NCBI GenBank assembly: GCA_002704755.1
Contig: PAHC01000010.1
Location: 57,803 to 72,607, forward strand
Direction of reading: 5' to 3'
From: Rhodobiaceae bacterium
GTDB lineage: Bacteria > Pseudomonadota > Alphaproteobacteria > Rhizobiales > TMED25
Length of the DNA: 14,805 nucleotides
This document shows positions 1-7,620 of this stretch, piece after piece (within the stretch, counting starts at the first letter, position 1; each line of letters begins with the position of its first letter). A program made the translations under genes and the position numbers. The notes beneath the pieces were generated by a model. That model had not been told where the DNA came from. It saw only the letters and a list, made by a program, of their open reading frames with translations, and did not search any database.

Positions 1-418
1 CATTGATTATAAATTCTATGATACTTTTGATGAGTCTCTTTCTAACGCAAACATAATTAGTTTACATGCACCCGGAACGGAAAAACCAATAATTGGTGAA
101 AAAGAACTAAATTTACTACAAAGTGACTGTATAATCGTAAATACATCACGAGGATCTCATATAGATTTCAGTGCTTTATCGGATGCACTATCAAAAAATA
201 AGATTCGTGCAGCTGGTTTGGATGTTTTTCCTAATGAGCCTCCAGAAACCGATAGAGAAAAAATTTTTAAACTGGATAATATTATCTTTTCCCCACACAT
301 CGCTGGACTTAATAATGAATGTGCATCCCGAATGGCTATGAACTCAGCACAAAATATAATTGATGCTCTTAATGGATCATTGAAAGAAGAGTTTGTTGTA
401 AATAAGGAAGTTTTATAA
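1..418 (+). CDS. D-2-hydroxyacid dehydrogenase, NAD-binding/C-terminal part (5' truncated by window edge)
   Basis: The reading frame is open from base 2 to the TAA at 416-418, so the gene starts outside the window and about 138 codons are visible. The visible part resembles the second half of the D-isomer-specific 2-hydroxyacid dehydrogenase family, which reduces 2-oxoacids or oxidises 2-hydroxyacids with NAD(P)H. The catalytic triad can be placed: Arg in VNTSRG, Glu in DVFPNEPP and His in SPHIAG, each in its usual context. The earlier ISLHAPGT segment is the family's NAD-domain strand and loop. The gene converges with the minus-strand GST gene, leaving a 27-nt gap. Family assignment is firm; the substrate (phosphoglycerate, glyoxylate/hydroxypyruvate or another) cannot be decided without the N-terminal domain. 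Confidence 0.9.
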   Translation, partial: IDYKFYDTFDESLSNANIISLHAPGTEKPIIGEKELNLLQSDCIIVNTSRGSHIDFSALSDALSKNKIRAAGLDVFPNEPPETDREKIFKLDNIIFSPHIAGLNNECASRMAMNSAQNIIDALNGSLKEEFVVNKEVL

Positions 419-445
419 ATTATAAAGTTCTAATATTAGAGCAAA

Positions 446-1210
446 CTAATTCTTCGACAAATGTGGATATACCTCAGATAGTAATGAGCCTTTACAATAT
501 GTCTTCTTATATACATCTGATGACTTGATGTTCTCATACCAGTCAGAAACATTCTTATGATGATTCCATAATTCTTGCATACCAAGATCATCCATCCTAA
601 CAATTACTGGCATAATACAAATATCGGCATAGGTTATATCTTCTCCAAGTAGGTATGGTCCTCCGTTGACTTCAATCCATTTACTCATTCTATCAGCAGT
701 AGCCTTTATTTTAGATGTTGACTCATTCATATCTTTTTCTGTAAAGCCGGTCCTGCCCATTTTTAATAAAAATTCTTTACGTAATGGTTTGGACTCTGCT
801 AAAGCTATAAACTCTTTTTCAGTCATACTCTGAAAATGCGGTAAAAAAGCCATGTTATATGATGGTATTCTAACTGAGGGTCCCGCAATTTCATCAAAAT
901 ACCTAATCATCGCTCTCATGTCCGCGCATTTTTCAGGTTGTTTTGGGCGTAGTGGATGTAAATTAATATCAATATCTTCGAGATACTCAATGATAACAGA
1001 ACTATCTATAATAATTTTACCATCATGATCGAGAGCCGGAACTACCCCATTTGGGTTGATGGCTAAATACTCTGGTTTTAGCTGATCGCCTGAGAATAGA
1101 TCTAGTATTTCCATACTAAAATCTATTTTTTTATGATGCAGAGTATATCTTACTCGCTGACTACAAGTAGATTGTAATGCGTTATAAATTTTAAAATTAC
1201 CTAAACTCAT
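446..1210 (-). CDS. Glutathione S-transferase family protein
   Basis: This 254-residue protein has an N-terminal thioredoxin-like GST domain (about residues 5-80) and an all-helical C-terminal domain (about 95-245). The motif STCSQRVR at 14-21 places Ser14 and Cys16 at the active-site turn, resembling the S-S-C signature of zeta-class and related bacterial GSTs. The cis-proline is Pro58 in NGVVPAL, and Asp69-Ser70 is the glutathione gamma-glutamyl-binding pair (IIIDSSVI). The protein is longer than the typical 200-220 residues, as in beta-etherase-type (LigF-like) GSTs. The start lies 3 nt past the stop of the acyl-CoA dehydrogenase and has no clear Shine-Dalgarno sequence, which suggests translational coupling. 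The role could be isomerisation, ether or thioether cleavage, or detoxification of an electrophilic intermediate. The family is sure, the reaction is not. Confidence 0.88.
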   Translation of the reverse strand: MSLGNFKIYNALQSTCSQRVRYTLHHKKIDFSMEILDLFSGDQLKPEYLAINPNGVVPALDHDGKIIIDSSVIIEYLEDIDINLHPLRPKQPEKCADMRAMIRYFDEIAGPSVRIPSYNMAFLPHFQSMTEKEFIALAESKPLRKEFLLKMGRTGFTEKDMNESTSKIKATADRMSKWIEVNGGPYLLGEDITYADICIMPVIVRMDDLGMQELWNHHKNVSDWYENIKSSDVYKKTYCKGSLLSEVYPHLSKN

Positions 1211-1213
1211 AGC

Positions 1214-2413
1214 TTATTTATTGTACAAATCTAAGCCATACATGATGTTTGCGGCTTTTAGGAATAATGTCCTATTGACTCCATCTGAGTGCAGCCATCC
1301 TGCAGCATCTCTCAGTAACTTTGCCACTCCAAATTCTTTCATGTAACCATGTCCACCATGAATTTCCATTGTCCAAGTTGCAATTTTCCATACAGCCTGA
1401 CTTGCCATTGCCTTTGGTAAAGCACCAAGTGTGTAATCCCAACCTTGGTCCTGATTATCAGCTAAATAACATGCTTTGTGAGTGTAAGCTCTGGCAGCAT
1501 CTAGTAACATTCTCATTTCTGCAAGTTGAGCTCTTATTCCATCATGTTCAATCAGAGGACGTCCACCTTGAACTCTTATCTTTGCCCATTGCTCAGCTTT
1601 TTCAAACAATGCTACTCCAACGCCCAAACAACTAGCTGCTGCGAATGAGTTACTCGATGGGAAAAATTTTTGAAGTAATTGGAAACCCTTTCCAACTTCA
1701 CCTACAATATTTTCATTAGGTATAAAACAATCTTGAAAAATCAACTCCGCATTATTTGCTAAGCTCTCGCCTAATTTGTCATGAACTCGTCCAATTGAAA
1801 AACCTTCTCTTCCACGTTCTAACAGGAAACAAGTTGTACCTTCAAGCATAGGTTTACCCTTTTCAGTTTGGACAAATAATAAATAAAAACTTGCGCGATT
1901 ACCATTTGAAATAAAATGTTTCATGCCATTAATCACATAACCACCATCTACTTTCTCAGCAGTTGTTCTGAATGGTGTTGGGTAGGGCAAGAAATAATTA
2001 GATGCATTATCCGGCTCGGTAATTCCGATAGCTAAGACAGCTTCTGGATCTTTTGTAAATGGAACGAGGGCCCTCTCAGCTTGATCTTCGTTAAGAGCCT
2101 TTTCCATTATTGTCGCAAGCTTCATTGTTTGTGCCATTACTACTGACACGCCCACATCTCCAACAGCCAATTCTTCAACAACCATAGCTGTTGTATGCGA
2201 GTCAGCGCTTAAACCACCATATTTTTCTGAAAGTGTCATTGTTCTCAAGCCCAAATCATTTGCAGCTTTTACTATTTCGCCACAATATCTTTTGTCTGGC
2301 GTATCCATTGCGTCAAGCTCTGCAGATTTTGGCTTAACCACATCATCAACAAATTTCCTTACTGACTCCAATATTGCTCTTTGTTCTTCGGTTTCTATAA
2401 ACATATCGTGCAT
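1214..2413 (-). CDS. Acyl-CoA dehydrogenase family flavoprotein with Asp at the catalytic-base position
   Basis: The product (399 residues from the chosen start) has the full acyl-CoA dehydrogenase fold. It has an N-terminal helical domain beginning FIETEEQRAILESVRKF, a middle beta domain with the FAD-contacting GITEPDNASN and KHFISNG segments, and a C-terminal helical domain with the GGHGYMKEFGVAKLLRDA stretch. It should oxidise an acyl-CoA to the 2-enoyl-CoA using FAD and electron-transfer flavoprotein. Where the family has YEGT with catalytic Glu, this protein has SDGV, so Asp377 aligns with the base. An upstream in-frame ATG at 2455 has no ribosome site. The ATG at 2413 has AAGGA 7 nt upstream and gives the usual family N-terminus, so it is preferred. 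First gene of a two-gene unit with the GST. Confidence 0.93.
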   Translation of the reverse strand: MHDMFIETEEQRAILESVRKFVDDVVKPKSAELDAMDTPDKRYCGEIVKAANDLGLRTMTLSEKYGGLSADSHTTAMVVEELAVGDVGVSVVMAQTMKLATIMEKALNEDQAERALVPFTKDPEAVLAIGITEPDNASNYFLPYPTPFRTTAEKVDGGYVINGMKHFISNGNRASFYLLFVQTEKGKPMLEGTTCFLLERGREGFSIGRVHDKLGESLANNAELIFQDCFIPNENIVGEVGKGFQLLQKFFPSSNSFAAASCLGVGVALFEKAEQWAKIRVQGGRPLIEHDGIRAQLAEMRMLLDAARAYTHKACYLADNQDQGWDYTLGALPKAMASQAVWKIATWTMEIHGGHGYMKEFGVAKLLRDAAGWLHSDGVNRTLFLKAANIMYGLDLYNK

Positions 2414-2591
2414 GGTGAATTCCTTAGTTATCTCGTCAATTAAAACTATTTTCATTATACGTTATATATGTAAAATTAGATTATGTAAAACAAACTAAAA
2501 ATCAAATTGACTTCAGAAAAAAAAATTATATTGTGTGAATTTAGAGGTTTAATTTTCCAGAAATTTATAATTCTTTTATGGAGGTGTTGAA
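2414..2591. promoter_or_regulatory. Divergent promoter region between acyl-CoA dehydrogenase and ABC importer operons
   Basis: This non-coding stretch separates two divergent start codons. On the minus strand, a perfect TATAAT lies at 2454-2459, about 40 nt before the chosen acyl-CoA dehydrogenase start. It overlaps the discarded upstream ATG, which argues that this ATG is not translated. On the plus strand, a perfect TATAAT lies at 2566-2571. The Shine-Dalgarno GGAGG at 2580-2584 lies 7 nt before the binding-protein ATG. No convincing -35 box pairs with either -10. TTGACT at 2507-2512 followed by TATATT at 2527-2532 has a spacer of only 14 nt. Such -10 matches are common in AT-rich DNA, so the exact promoters are tentative. 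The region may also hold a shared operator. Confidence 0.4.
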
Positions 2592-3659
2592 ATGAATAGT
2601 AAATATCACATATCAAGAAGAAACTTTTTAATGGGTTCTTCAGCATTAGCTGCAGTTGGCATAACTTTCTCGCCACTTAGCGCAAACGGTCATAATGAGC
2701 TTAATTTTTATAATTGGGATGATTATATAGGCGAAAATACTCTATCAGATTTTGCAGACAGAACTGGTATTAAAACAAAACTAGATTTTTTCGCAGATAA
2801 TGATGAATTATTTTCTAAGCTCCGGGAAGGTAATCCTGGATATGACATCATAGTACCGTCTGACATATATGTAGAAAAGATGGTCAAAGCAAACATGCTA
2901 GAAAGAATAGACCACGATAAGATTTCAAATATGAATAATATAGACTCAAACTTTTTAGATCCTGTATTTGATCCAAAAAGACAACACTCTATTCCGTATA
3001 TGTGGGGAAGTATTGGTATTGGGTACGATAAAAAAAGAGCTGGTATCACCCCAGACTCATGGTCATATCTTTACGAGTCAAATAGATATTCGGGCGATAT
3101 TTCCCTATTATCTGAGGCAACATCAGTTATGGCAATCGGACTTAAATATTTAGGTTATTCTGCAAACTCAACTAATCCGAAAGAATATAAACAGGTTGAA
3201 GAACTTCTTATAAATCAAAAAAAACACATAAAAGTTTTTGCTGAGGATAATGGACAAGACCTACTTGCATCTGGAGATGTAATCCTAGCTCAAGAATTTA
3301 ATGGTGATATAGCACAAATTATGCTTGAAGATGATAATATAAGCTACACAGTCCCCAAAGAGGGCAGCCTCATCTGGGAGGACTGTCTTTGTATCCCAAA
3401 AGATGCTCCAAACGTAGAAAATGCACATAAATTTATTGATTTTATACTTCGTGCAGATATCGGTGCAGAACTTGCAGACTATATTCAATATGCAACTCCT
3501 AACAAAGCTGCGAAAGAGTTGATGAATGAAGAATACAGTTCTAATCCAGCAATTTTTCCAAGTGATGAAACTGTTAAGTTATGCGAAAACCAACTATATC
3601 TTGGAGAAGATGTTGGTCAGATGATCCAAGACACTTGGACACGTATACTTGCTTCATAG
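2592..3659 (+). CDS. potD: PotD/PotF-type periplasmic substrate-binding protein with Tat signal
   Basis: The 355-residue protein begins with a twin-arginine signal (SRRNFLMG at 8-15, then a hydrophobic stretch to about residue 31), so it is probably exported folded by Tat. The mature part starts ELNFYNWDDYIG, the typical start of spermidine/putrescine-binding proteins, with the binding-site Trp at 42. Trp262 and Asp264 (IWEDCLCIP) match the Trp-x-Asp that grips the amine in PotD. The position of another PotD binding Trp is Phe237 here (EFNG), and the C-terminal binding Gln also appears lost, so the ligand may not be spermidine. A strong GGAGG site supports the start. It begins the importer operon. 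Family confidence is high; polyamine specificity is inferred only. Confidence 0.9.
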   Translation: MNSKYHISRRNFLMGSSALAAVGITFSPLSANGHNELNFYNWDDYIGENTLSDFADRTGIKTKLDFFADNDELFSKLREGNPGYDIIVPSDIYVEKMVKANMLERIDHDKISNMNNIDSNFLDPVFDPKRQHSIPYMWGSIGIGYDKKRAGITPDSWSYLYESNRYSGDISLLSEATSVMAIGLKYLGYSANSTNPKEYKQVEELLINQKKHIKVFAEDNGQDLLASGDVILAQEFNGDIAQIMLEDDNISYTVPKEGSLIWEDCLCIPKDAPNVENAHKFIDFILRADIGAELADYIQYATPNKAAKELMNEEYSSNPAIFPSDETVKLCENQLYLGEDVGQMIQDTWTRILAS

Positions 3660-3698
3660 CGTAAGCTTGTAAAATGTATACTAGAGAAAGATCCTACA

Positions 3699-4631
3699 TT
3701 GACTAGTTGGGGGGTGAGGAGCAAACTTTTCATTTTGCTTCTATTGCCCGGATTATCATGGCTGATCTTATTTTTTATTGTCCCATTAATTATTGTCTTT
3801 TCTATGAGCTATGGCGAAAAGATTGATATAATTGACATTGATTATACTTGGAGTTTAAAAAATTATATTAGAGCCTTTGATGGTGTCTACATAATAACAC
3901 TATTTAAATCTATTATTATCAGCTCTATTACAACCCTAGTTTGTTTGTTGATTGCCATTCCTGTAGCGTTTTATATTAGTTTTTCATCAATCAGAATGAA
4001 GTCTATTTTACTAGTTTCAATTATGCTGCCACTATGGACAAACCTTTTAATTAGGACTTATTCTTTAATTGCCATTCTAAGAACAAAAGGCCACATAAAT
4101 AGTTCTCTAGAATATTTATGGGAGAGTACAAATAATCTATTGAACTTCTTTAACCTTGCTAATTATGAAATTATGGGAGAGAGCTTTGTCCCGCTCAATC
4201 TCATGTATAATAACTATTCAATCATACTAGGTTTATTCTATATTTATGTTCCATTCATGATTATACCCATTTATCTAGTCCTTGAAAAATTTGATAGAAA
4301 CTTATTGGAAGCAAGCTATGACCTTGGTGCAAATCATATTAAAACTTTTTTTAAAGTTATTATCCCCAACATTAGTCCAGGTATTACATCAGGTATCATC
4401 CTAGTATTTATTCCTTGTTTGGGCTCATTCATTATACCTGACTTACTCGGAGGGGCAGACTCACAGATGATTGGTAACATCATTGAGAGACAATTTAAAT
4501 CAGCAAACGATTGGCCTTTTGGATCGGCATTATCATTCATTCTAATATACATAACCCTCGTTATAATCTCAGTCAGGCATGTATATACAAAATTATATTC
4601 AAAACTGCATCTAAGAGGAAATACACAATGA
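3699..4631 (+). CDS. potB: PotB/PotH-type ABC transporter permease
   Basis: This is an inner-membrane permease of about 310 residues with six predicted hydrophobic segments, the first at roughly 10-36. It carries the cytoplasmic EAA coupling loop at 204-223 (EASYDLGAN, then a run ending in IIP), which docks on the ATPase. No in-frame ATG gives the expected N-terminus. The start is taken as TTG at 3699 with GAGAAAG about 8 nt upstream; GTG at 3714 is an alternative that removes five residues. An ATG at 3674 is out of frame and soon stops. The stop codon overlaps the ATG of the next permease gene (ATGA), so the two are translationally coupled. Confidence 0.9.
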   Translation: MTSWGVRSKLFILLLLPGLSWLILFFIVPLIIVFSMSYGEKIDIIDIDYTWSLKNYIRAFDGVYIITLFKSIIISSITTLVCLLIAIPVAFYISFSSIRMKSILLVSIMLPLWTNLLIRTYSLIAILRTKGHINSSLEYLWESTNNLLNFFNLANYEIMGESFVPLNLMYNNYSIILGLFYIYVPFMIIPIYLVLEKFDRNLLEASYDLGANHIKTFFKVIIPNISPGITSGIILVFIPCLGSFIIPDLLGGADSQMIGNIIERQFKSANDWPFGSALSFILIYITLVIISVRHVYTKLYSKLHLRGNTQ

Positions 4632-5467
4632 AAAAATCTCTTTTTTACAGTCCAACTGATTACGCTCGAAATAAATACTTAAAGTATATTACAGTCATTT
4701 TCTTAATAACCCTGTATTTACCAATATTAAATTTAATTATTTTTAGTTTTAATGACTCAAAAAGAAATATTGTATGGCGTGGTTTTACTACTAAATACTA
4801 TAATAATGTGTTTGAAAATGATGTACTTTTTAGCGCTTTTCTAAACTCCCTTACAATTGCAACCTTATCAACAATAATCTCAACAATACTTGGTTTAACA
4901 ACTGCTATAACACTTTGGAAGTTTAACTTTTATCTGAAAAAATATTATGACCTTGCACTTCTATTCCCAATAATAATCCCAGAAATCTGTATGGGAATTT
5001 CAATGCTTGTCTTTTTCAACTTTATTAACTGGCCTGCATTTGAAATTTGGCCTCTCACCCTATCAAACATTATTATAGCTCACGTATCATTTACATTCCC
5101 ATTCATTGCAATAATTATTAGATCAAGACTGGCAATTTTAAATACTGACACTCTTGAGGCTGGTCTAGATTTGGGGGCAAATAATATTCAAATAATCAGA
5201 TTAATCATCATACCCTTTATCAAGCCAGCAATAATTGCATCATTCTTATTAGCATTTACGCTCTCTTTAGACGATTTTGTTGTGACCTTTTTTACATCAG
5301 GACCTAATAGCGTAACATTACCTGTAAAAATCTACTCGATGGTAAGATTTGGAATTACTCCAGAAATTAATGCTGTATCAACTCTACTTATATTGATACT
5401 AATATTTTGTACGTTTTTTGTGATAAGGTATTTATCTAAAAATAACAGGGAAGTATTGGATGACTGA
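4628..5467 (+). CDS. potC: PotC/PotI-type ABC transporter permease
   Basis: This is the second inner-membrane permease of the importer, 279 residues, with hydrophobic segments at about 17-41, 68-96, 108-134, 145-165, 200-222 and 250-268. The EAA loop begins at Glu177 (EAGLDLGANN), and the PotC hallmark FTLSLDDF follows at 210-217. The frame is open further upstream to 4511, but the start is placed at 4628. That ATG overlaps the potB stop, has GAGG 9 nt upstream and gives a normal-length PotC; the upstream extension would lie entirely inside potB. Its end overlaps the ATPase gene by 8 nt. Confidence 0.92.
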   Translation: MKKSLFYSPTDYARNKYLKYITVIFLITLYLPILNLIIFSFNDSKRNIVWRGFTTKYYNNVFENDVLFSAFLNSLTIATLSTIISTILGLTTAITLWKFNFYLKKYYDLALLFPIIIPEICMGISMLVFFNFINWPAFEIWPLTLSNIIIAHVSFTFPFIAIIIRSRLAILNTDTLEAGLDLGANNIQIIRLIIIPFIKPAIIASFLLAFTLSLDDFVVTFFTSGPNSVTLPVKIYSMVRFGITPEINAVSTLLILILIFCTFFVIRYLSKNNREVLDD

Positions 5468-6548
5468 CAAAAAGTTTACCATAGAATTAAAAAATTTAAC
5501 CAAAAAATTCAAAAACACAATAGCGGTTGATGATGTCTCATTTAATGTTGAAGAAAATGAATTTTTTACAATTTTAGGTCCATCAGGATGCGGAAAATCA
5601 ACCATACTTAGGTTAATAGCAGGACTTGAGGGTCAAGATCAGGGTGAAATAATTATCAACGGAATTGATTGTAGTAAAATGCCTGCCAATGAAAGACCTG
5701 TAAATATGGTATTTCAGTCATACGCGTTATTTCCTCATCTCAATATCAAAGATAATATCGAATTTGGTTTAAAAATTAAAAAGATAGATGAGAAAGAAAT
5801 AAAAAGAAGAGTCGATGAGATTCTAGATTTGATAAAGATGAGAAGTTACATTAATAAATATCCATCAGAATTATCAGGCGGACAAAGGCAAAGAGTGGCA
5901 TTAGCTAGAGCTATCGTGAATAATCCAAAAATTGTTCTACTTGATGAACCTCTATCAGCATTGGATGCAAATTTGCGCATAGAAATGCAACGAGAGCTTG
6001 TCAATATCCAACGTAATCTCGAAATGACATTTATGCTTGTGACACATGACCAGGATGAGGCTCTATCTATCTCATCAAAAATAGCCATTATGGAAAGTGG
6101 TAAAGTCATTGAAACAAATACAGCAACTAATATGTACGAATATCCTTCAAAGAAATATAGTGCAGAATTTCTTGGAAGAATTAATATTATAGACGGATAT
6201 GTTTCAAACACTAGTGATCAGAAAATATTCAAGAGCGAAATTTTTGGCGATATTAATCTTGAGAATGATTTAGATATCCCGCAAGATGCAGTACTTGGCA
6301 TTAGGCCAGAGAAAATTATCATTGAAAGGTCTTCAAAGAATATCGAAAATCGTATTAAAACAAAAGGTACAGTCATCGATTGGACATACTATGGAGATAT
6401 GAGCTATATCACTATTGAACTTGATAACAAAAAAAAGATTTATATACATGTTCAAAATATTCACAGAAATACCCTACAAGAGTTAAAAATAGGGAAAACG
6501 TTACGTGCGTCATTTGACATCAATGATCTAATTATTCTTGAAAAGTAA
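5460..6548 (+). CDS. potA: PotA-type ABC transporter ATP-binding protein
   Basis: This 362-residue protein powers the importer. All nucleotide-binding elements are intact: Walker A GPSGCGKST at 40-48, Q-loop Gln86, signature LSGGQ at 138-142, Walker B LLDEP with Asp162-Glu163, D-loop SALD and switch His196. Residues from about 240 onward form the C-terminal TOBE-type regulatory region typical of PotA/MalK-like ATPases (LGIRPEKI is its recognisable start). The ATG lies inside the end of potC, with GGGAAG a few bases upstream. Gene order of binding protein, two permeases and ATPase matches PotF-H-I-G-like clusters, though the ATPase is last. A full, functional transporter is expected. Confidence 0.94.
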   Translation: MTDKKFTIELKNLTKKFKNTIAVDDVSFNVEENEFFTILGPSGCGKSTILRLIAGLEGQDQGEIIINGIDCSKMPANERPVNMVFQSYALFPHLNIKDNIEFGLKIKKIDEKEIKRRVDEILDLIKMRSYINKYPSELSGGQRQRVALARAIVNNPKIVLLDEPLSALDANLRIEMQRELVNIQRNLEMTFMLVTHDQDEALSISSKIAIMESGKVIETNTATNMYEYPSKKYSAEFLGRINIIDGYVSNTSDQKIFKSEIFGDINLENDLDIPQDAVLGIRPEKIIIERSSKNIENRIKTKGTVIDWTYYGDMSYITIELDNKKKIYIHVQNIHRNTLQELKIGKTLRASFDINDLIILEK

Positions 6549-6609
6549 TCCTTTTCCATCAATAATTTTTTGGTATAGTATTTAAAGAAAATAAATATAG
6601 GAAGTTAAA

Positions 6610-7584
6610 ATGTCAATATTCGAATCCACAAAAGTTATAGCAATTGAAGAACATTATATAGATCCCAACATCACAAAACTACAAGAAGAAAATACCAAAA
6701 ACACAAGGATCAGAAACCCTAAAATGGTTGCTCGCATGGAAGATTTTGGTGGGGAAAGAATTGAGGAAATGGATGCAGCAGGTATTGATGTACAAATACT
6801 ATCGATAGCGCCCCCTGGAGTACACAACCTTCCTAAAGACGTTGCAGTAGATGCTGCTAAATTAGCAAATGATTATCTGGCAAAAAAAATGTCAGAAAAT
6901 CCAGAAAGATTCAAAGGTTTTGCAGCATTACCGATGCAAGATCCAGAAGCTGCGGCGAGAGAATTAGAAAGATCTGTCAAAGAGCTAAACTTTGTTGGTG
7001 GTATGATACATGGTCTTACAAATTCACAATTTGATGATGGTAAGGCATCATGGGCAGTATATGAAACTGCAGCAAAGCTTGATGTCCCTATTTATCTTCA
7101 CCCTGGTATGCCACATCACGAAGTAAGAAAAATATACTATCAGGATTATACAGAAGAATTTGCATTATTTCCGCAAGCAGCATGGGGTTATACTGTAGAA
7201 ACTGCTACAATGGCAATAAGACTTGTTCTATCAAGAATTTTTGAAAAGTTACCAAATTTAAAAATTATTCTTGGGCATTTGGGTGAAACACTTCCATTCT
7301 TACTTTGGAGAGTTAATCACAATCTAAAAAGGCCAGGAAATGCCCCTATTGAATTTAGAGAAGTTTTTTGTAATAATTTTTATGTTACTACAAGTGGTAA
7401 TTTCTCTGATCCTGCATTACTTTGTTGTATGCAAGAACTTGGGGTAGATAGAATACTCTTTGCAATTGATTGGCCATTCATTGATAACAAGTTAGGTGCC
7501 GATTGGTTTCAAAACCTGTCTATATCAAAGGAAGACAAAATTAAAATCTTGAACGGAAACTCAACAAGATTATTTAAACTATAA
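6610..7584 (+). CDS. Amidohydrolase-2 / ACMSD family protein, gamma-resorcylate decarboxylase-like
   Basis: The 324-residue protein is a TIM-barrel metal-dependent amidohydrolase of the ACMSD decarboxylase subfamily. Expected metal ligands and catalytic residues are visible: Glu13 and His15 (IEEH), His164 (YLHPGMP), His223 (ILGHLGE) and Asp287 (AIDWPF). The ETATMAIRL, GHLGETLPFLLWR and TTSGNFSDPALL segments resemble 2,6-dihydroxybenzoate (gamma-resorcylate) decarboxylases, which reversibly remove CO2 from hydroxybenzoates without oxidation. AGGAAG precedes the ATG by a few bases. It lies 61 nt after the ATPase gene on the same strand, so it may be co-transcribed and act on the imported compound. 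Non-aromatic substrates or a hydrolase role are possible. Confidence 0.88.
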   Translation: MSIFESTKVIAIEEHYIDPNITKLQEENTKNTRIRNPKMVARMEDFGGERIEEMDAAGIDVQILSIAPPGVHNLPKDVAVDAAKLANDYLAKKMSENPERFKGFAALPMQDPEAAARELERSVKELNFVGGMIHGLTNSQFDDGKASWAVYETAAKLDVPIYLHPGMPHHEVRKIYYQDYTEEFALFPQAAWGYTVETATMAIRLVLSRIFEKLPNLKIILGHLGETLPFLLWRVNHNLKRPGNAPIEFREVFCNNFYVTTSGNFSDPALLCCMQELGVDRILFAIDWPFIDNKLGADWFQNLSISKEDKIKILNGNSTRLFKL

Positions 7585-7602
7585 TATATAGTTTAAATAA
7601 TC
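7568..7602. terminator. Perfect 16-bp inverted repeat at convergent gene junction, probable bidirectional terminator
   Basis: Bases 7568-7583 are the exact reverse complement of 7587-7602, with a 3-nt ATA loop. The left arm contains the last codons and stop of the amidohydrolase gene; the right arm lies 18 nt beyond the stop of the convergent minus-strand gene. Such a hairpin at a tail-to-tail junction fits a shared transcription end or an mRNA 3'-stabilising stem. It is very AT-rich (two G-C pairs in the stem) and no long T-run follows on either strand, so it is not a textbook intrinsic terminator. Confidence 0.6.
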
Positions 7603-7620
7603 ATTGTTTGATGATGAAAA

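Noticed and set aside
429..440. Twelve-base palindrome TCTAATATTAGA between the convergent dehydrogenase and GST genes
   Set aside because: It has no loop, is short and AT-rich, and is not followed by a T-run, so it cannot be supported as a terminator; such palindromes are common by chance at this base composition.
2723..3049. Open frame of about 108 codons antisense to the binding-protein gene
   Set aside because: The plus-strand gene has full family homology. The antisense translation has no recognisable motif and no ribosome site that I can see, so it is a shadow frame.
3674..3706. Small ATG-initiated peptide just before the first permease gene
   Set aside because: It is only ten codons long, has no clear ribosome site and is out of frame with the permease. 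It could be a leader but nothing supports that.
4511..4627. In-frame upstream extension of the second permease (39 extra residues)
   Set aside because: It lies wholly inside potB in another frame. The ATG at 4628 overlaps the potB stop, has a GAGG site and gives a normal PotC length.
5846..6211. Open frame of about 121 codons antisense to potA
   Set aside because: It covers the conserved signature and Walker B region of the ATPase, whose codon constraints explain the lack of stops.
6549..6609. Possible separate promoter (TATAGT at 6574-6579) before the amidohydrolase gene
   Set aside because: No acceptable -35 box lies 16-18 nt upstream, and single -10-like matches are expected often in this AT-rich DNA.
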